Notes under the pieces: generated by a model
Seen by the model: only the letters and a program-made list of their open reading frames with translations
Database searches by the model: none
Told to the model about the DNA's origin: nothing
NCBI RefSeq assembly: GCF_021502655.1
Contig: NZ_JAKFFT010000008.1
Location: forward strand, 1-64,000
DNA length: 64,000 nucleotides
Direction of reading: 5' to 3'
Source of the DNA: Dyadobacter sp. CY347
GTDB taxonomy: Bacteria > Bacteroidota > Bacteroidia > Cytophagales > Spirosomataceae
Program-made: the position numbers and the translations under genes
In this document: one piece after another, positions 62,655-64,000 of the stretch
Position numbering within the stretch: position 1 is the stretch's first letter
How the letters are laid out: each line of letters opens with the position of its first letter

Positions 62655-63779
62655 ATGGAAATCAAACAATTGGTGTACACCAATGCCTCCTCTAACATTA
62701 CATTCCCCTTTACACCCCAACTTTTTTTTGTTTTTGGAAACAGAGAACTTCTTGAAAAAAGTGACGTAATCGCCCAACTGGCAGCACTTTATCCTGAATC
62801 TCTTTTTTCTGGCTGCTCCACAGCAGGCGAAATTTCAAATGTTTCGGTAAAGGACAACACCATCATTATCACTGCCATCCGCTTTGATGATACGATGGTA
62901 AAAAGCTCCAAAGTTGCGCTGGAAGACATTCAATTCAGCAGCAGCGAAGCGGGCAAAAAACTCGTTTCTCAACTTCCCAAAGAAGGCCTGAAACACGTTT
63001 TTGTGGTTTCGGACGGTCTAAAAGTAAATGGCACCGACCTTGTAAAAGGCATGGCCGAAGGCCTTGGTTCCGAAGTTTCGCTTACAGGCGGACTTGCGGG
63101 TGACGGATCTCATTTCGCCAGAACGGTAATTGTTGAACCAGATGGAAACATTGCCAGTGAAACGGTGGCGGCAATCGGATTTTACGGTGAAAACCTGACG
63201 ATCGGTTTTGGCTCACGCGGCGGCTGGGACAGCTTTGGGCTGGACAGGCGCGTGACCAGATCCCGTGAAAATATATTGTTTGAAATTGACGGCGAGCCCG
63301 CGCTCGATCTGTATAAATCGTTTCTGGGCGACAAGGCCAAGGAACTGCCTGCTTCCGGGCTCCTTTTCCCGCTCAGCATGCGTGACAGTGAAGATCGTGC
63401 GCCGGTAGTGCGGACGATTTTAGGGATTAATGAAGAAGAAAAAAGCCTCACTTTCGCAGGAGACATTCCTGAGGGGTCATTTGTCCGTTTGATGAAAGCG
63501 AATAACGACAGGCTGATTAACGGTGCCGAAGAAGCCGCGCAGGCCGCTTCGGAAGGATTGAAAAACAGCCCTGAATTTGCCATTCTTGTTAGTTGTGTGG
63601 GCAGAAAACTCGTGCTTAAACAAATGGTTGAAGAAGAAGTTGAGAGCGTCTCGGATGTGCTGGGCAGCCCGGTTATTACCGGATTTTACTCCTATGGGGA
63701 GCTCGCGCCATTCAACCGCAATTCGCTTTGCGAGCTGCACAACCAGACAATGACCGTTACAACTTTCAGAGAATATTAA
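62655..63779 (+). CDS. FIST domain signal-transduction protein
   Basis: This 374-residue protein has FIST_N (about 27-225: FSGCSTAGEIS, SLTGGLAGDG, TVAAIGFYGENLTIGFGSRGGW) and FIST_C (about 226-360: PALDLYKSFLG, LPLSMR-like FPLSMRDSED, SCVGRKLVL, GFYSYGELAPF). FIST proteins are thought to sense small ligands such as amino acids. One nucleotide separates it from the next gene, which looks like a histidine kinase. Confidence 0.93.
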   Translation: MEIKQLVYTNASSNITFPFTPQLFFVFGNRELLEKSDVIAQLAALYPESLFSGCSTAGEISNVSVKDNTIIITAIRFDDTMVKSSKVALEDIQFSSSEAGKKLVSQLPKEGLKHVFVVSDGLKVNGTDLVKGMAEGLGSEVSLTGGLAGDGSHFARTVIVEPDGNIASETVAAIGFYGENLTIGFGSRGGWDSFGLDRRVTRSRENILFEIDGEPALDLYKSFLGDKAKELPASGLLFPLSMRDSEDRAPVVRTILGINEEEKSLTFAGDIPEGSFVRLMKANNDRLINGAEEAAQAASEGLKNSPEFAILVSCVGRKLVLKQMVEEEVESVSDVLGSPVITGFYSYGELAPFNRNSLCELHNQTMTVTTFREY

Positions 63780-63780
63780 G

Positions 63781-64000
63781 ATGAACATGCCCGAACTTAC
63801 GGACGTCAATTATCACCGGTTGCTGAAACGTCAGATCCGGAAATCACTGCCTCCCCAATTAGCCGAACATCCCGATTTGCAGGACTTTTTAATGTCTGTA
63901 AATCAGGCATATACTGAATACCAGGACGATCTCGGCCGTGTGGAACTCATTTTGGAACAAAGCTCCGGCGAGCTTTTCAAAGCCAACCGCGAACTAAGCC
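63781..64000 (+). CDS. Probable sensor histidine kinase, N-terminal fragment (runs off the window)
   Basis: About 73 codons are present (MNMPELTDVNYHRLLKRQIRK...). The pattern LLKRQIRKSLPPQLAEHPDLQDFLMSVNQAYTEYQDDLGRVELILEQSSGELFKANREL is the helical leader typical of PAS-containing histidine kinases encoded next to FIST proteins. The kinase domains would lie beyond the edge. The 1-nt spacing to the FIST gene indicates one operon. Confidence 0.7.
   Translation, partial: MNMPELTDVNYHRLLKRQIRKSLPPQLAEHPDLQDFLMSVNQAYTEYQDDLGRVELILEQSSGELFKANRELS

Overview
The window reads as chromosomal DNA of a Bacteroidota bacterium, most likely order Cytophagales and probably a Spirosomaceae member of the Dyadobacter type (the genus is an inference). 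The evidence is the 5' end of a Bacteroidota-type 16S rRNA at the left edge, a SusC/SusD pair, TonB-linked outer-membrane proteins with carboxypeptidase-regulatory-like domains, LytTR and LytS-type two-component genes, and promoters of the form TTG-N19/20-TAnnTTTG with few Shine-Dalgarno sites. There is no prophage, integrase, insertion sequence, CRISPR array or tRNA gene that I can see.

Layout. 1-3 kb: start of an rRNA operon (minus strand) behind nrdA. 3.4-10.3 kb: a Tat-exported TIM-barrel protein, rpmE2, an operon of a GlmU-like protein, holB, rimB and rimK, a HigB/HigA toxin-antitoxin pair and hemC. 10.4-20.5 kb: a large outer-membrane protein with a repetitive tail, a LytS/LytTR pair, uvrA, an orphan antitoxin-like peptide, a YigZ protein and an MFS carrier. 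20.5-25.8 kb: a DUF6934-like gene with a 47-codon partner, corA, an FkbM methyltransferase, a glycosyltransferase, nrdB, a REP-like palindrome and recX. 25.9-33.9 kb: a metallophosphoesterase, two small unknown genes that share a palindromic operator, tyrS, a GH43-like secreted protein, queA, a PIN-type toxin-antitoxin pair and a cobalamin adenosyltransferase. 34-43.4 kb: ilvE, then an AraC regulator, a sodium:solute symporter and SusC/SusD, which look like a nutrient-uptake locus without its own hydrolase. 43.4-51.9 kb: a cupin, a DUF72 protein, a cyclic-nucleotide phosphodiesterase-like protein, a photolyase-like protein, a GNAT protein, a decayed HigB with intact HigA, an AI-2E family protein and a TetR/ABC1-kinase pair. 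52-64 kb: an alditol-oxidase-like flavoprotein, a MocR regulator divergent from a BtuB-like receptor, a hydrolase, a four-gene minus-strand operon, dgt, and a FIST protein followed by the start of its probable histidine kinase.

The housekeeping genes cover dNTP supply (nrdA, nrdB, dgt, not clustered), DNA repair (uvrA, recX, photolyase-like), translation (rpmE2, rimBK, tyrS, queA, a pseudouridine synthase) and cofactors (hemC, adenosyltransferase). Scattered between them are at least four small modules of toxin-antitoxin type in different states: intact, frameshifted, reduced to an antitoxin-like fragment, or of unknown type.

The observations I would check first are: an in-frame 33-bp triplicate repeat that builds the signal peptide of the BtuB-like receptor; a photolyase of the bacterial iron-sulphur class that appears to lack all cluster cysteines; two small unknown genes each preceded by the same 17-nt dyad; the DUF6934-like two-gene cassette; and the one-base frameshift in the second HigB toxin.
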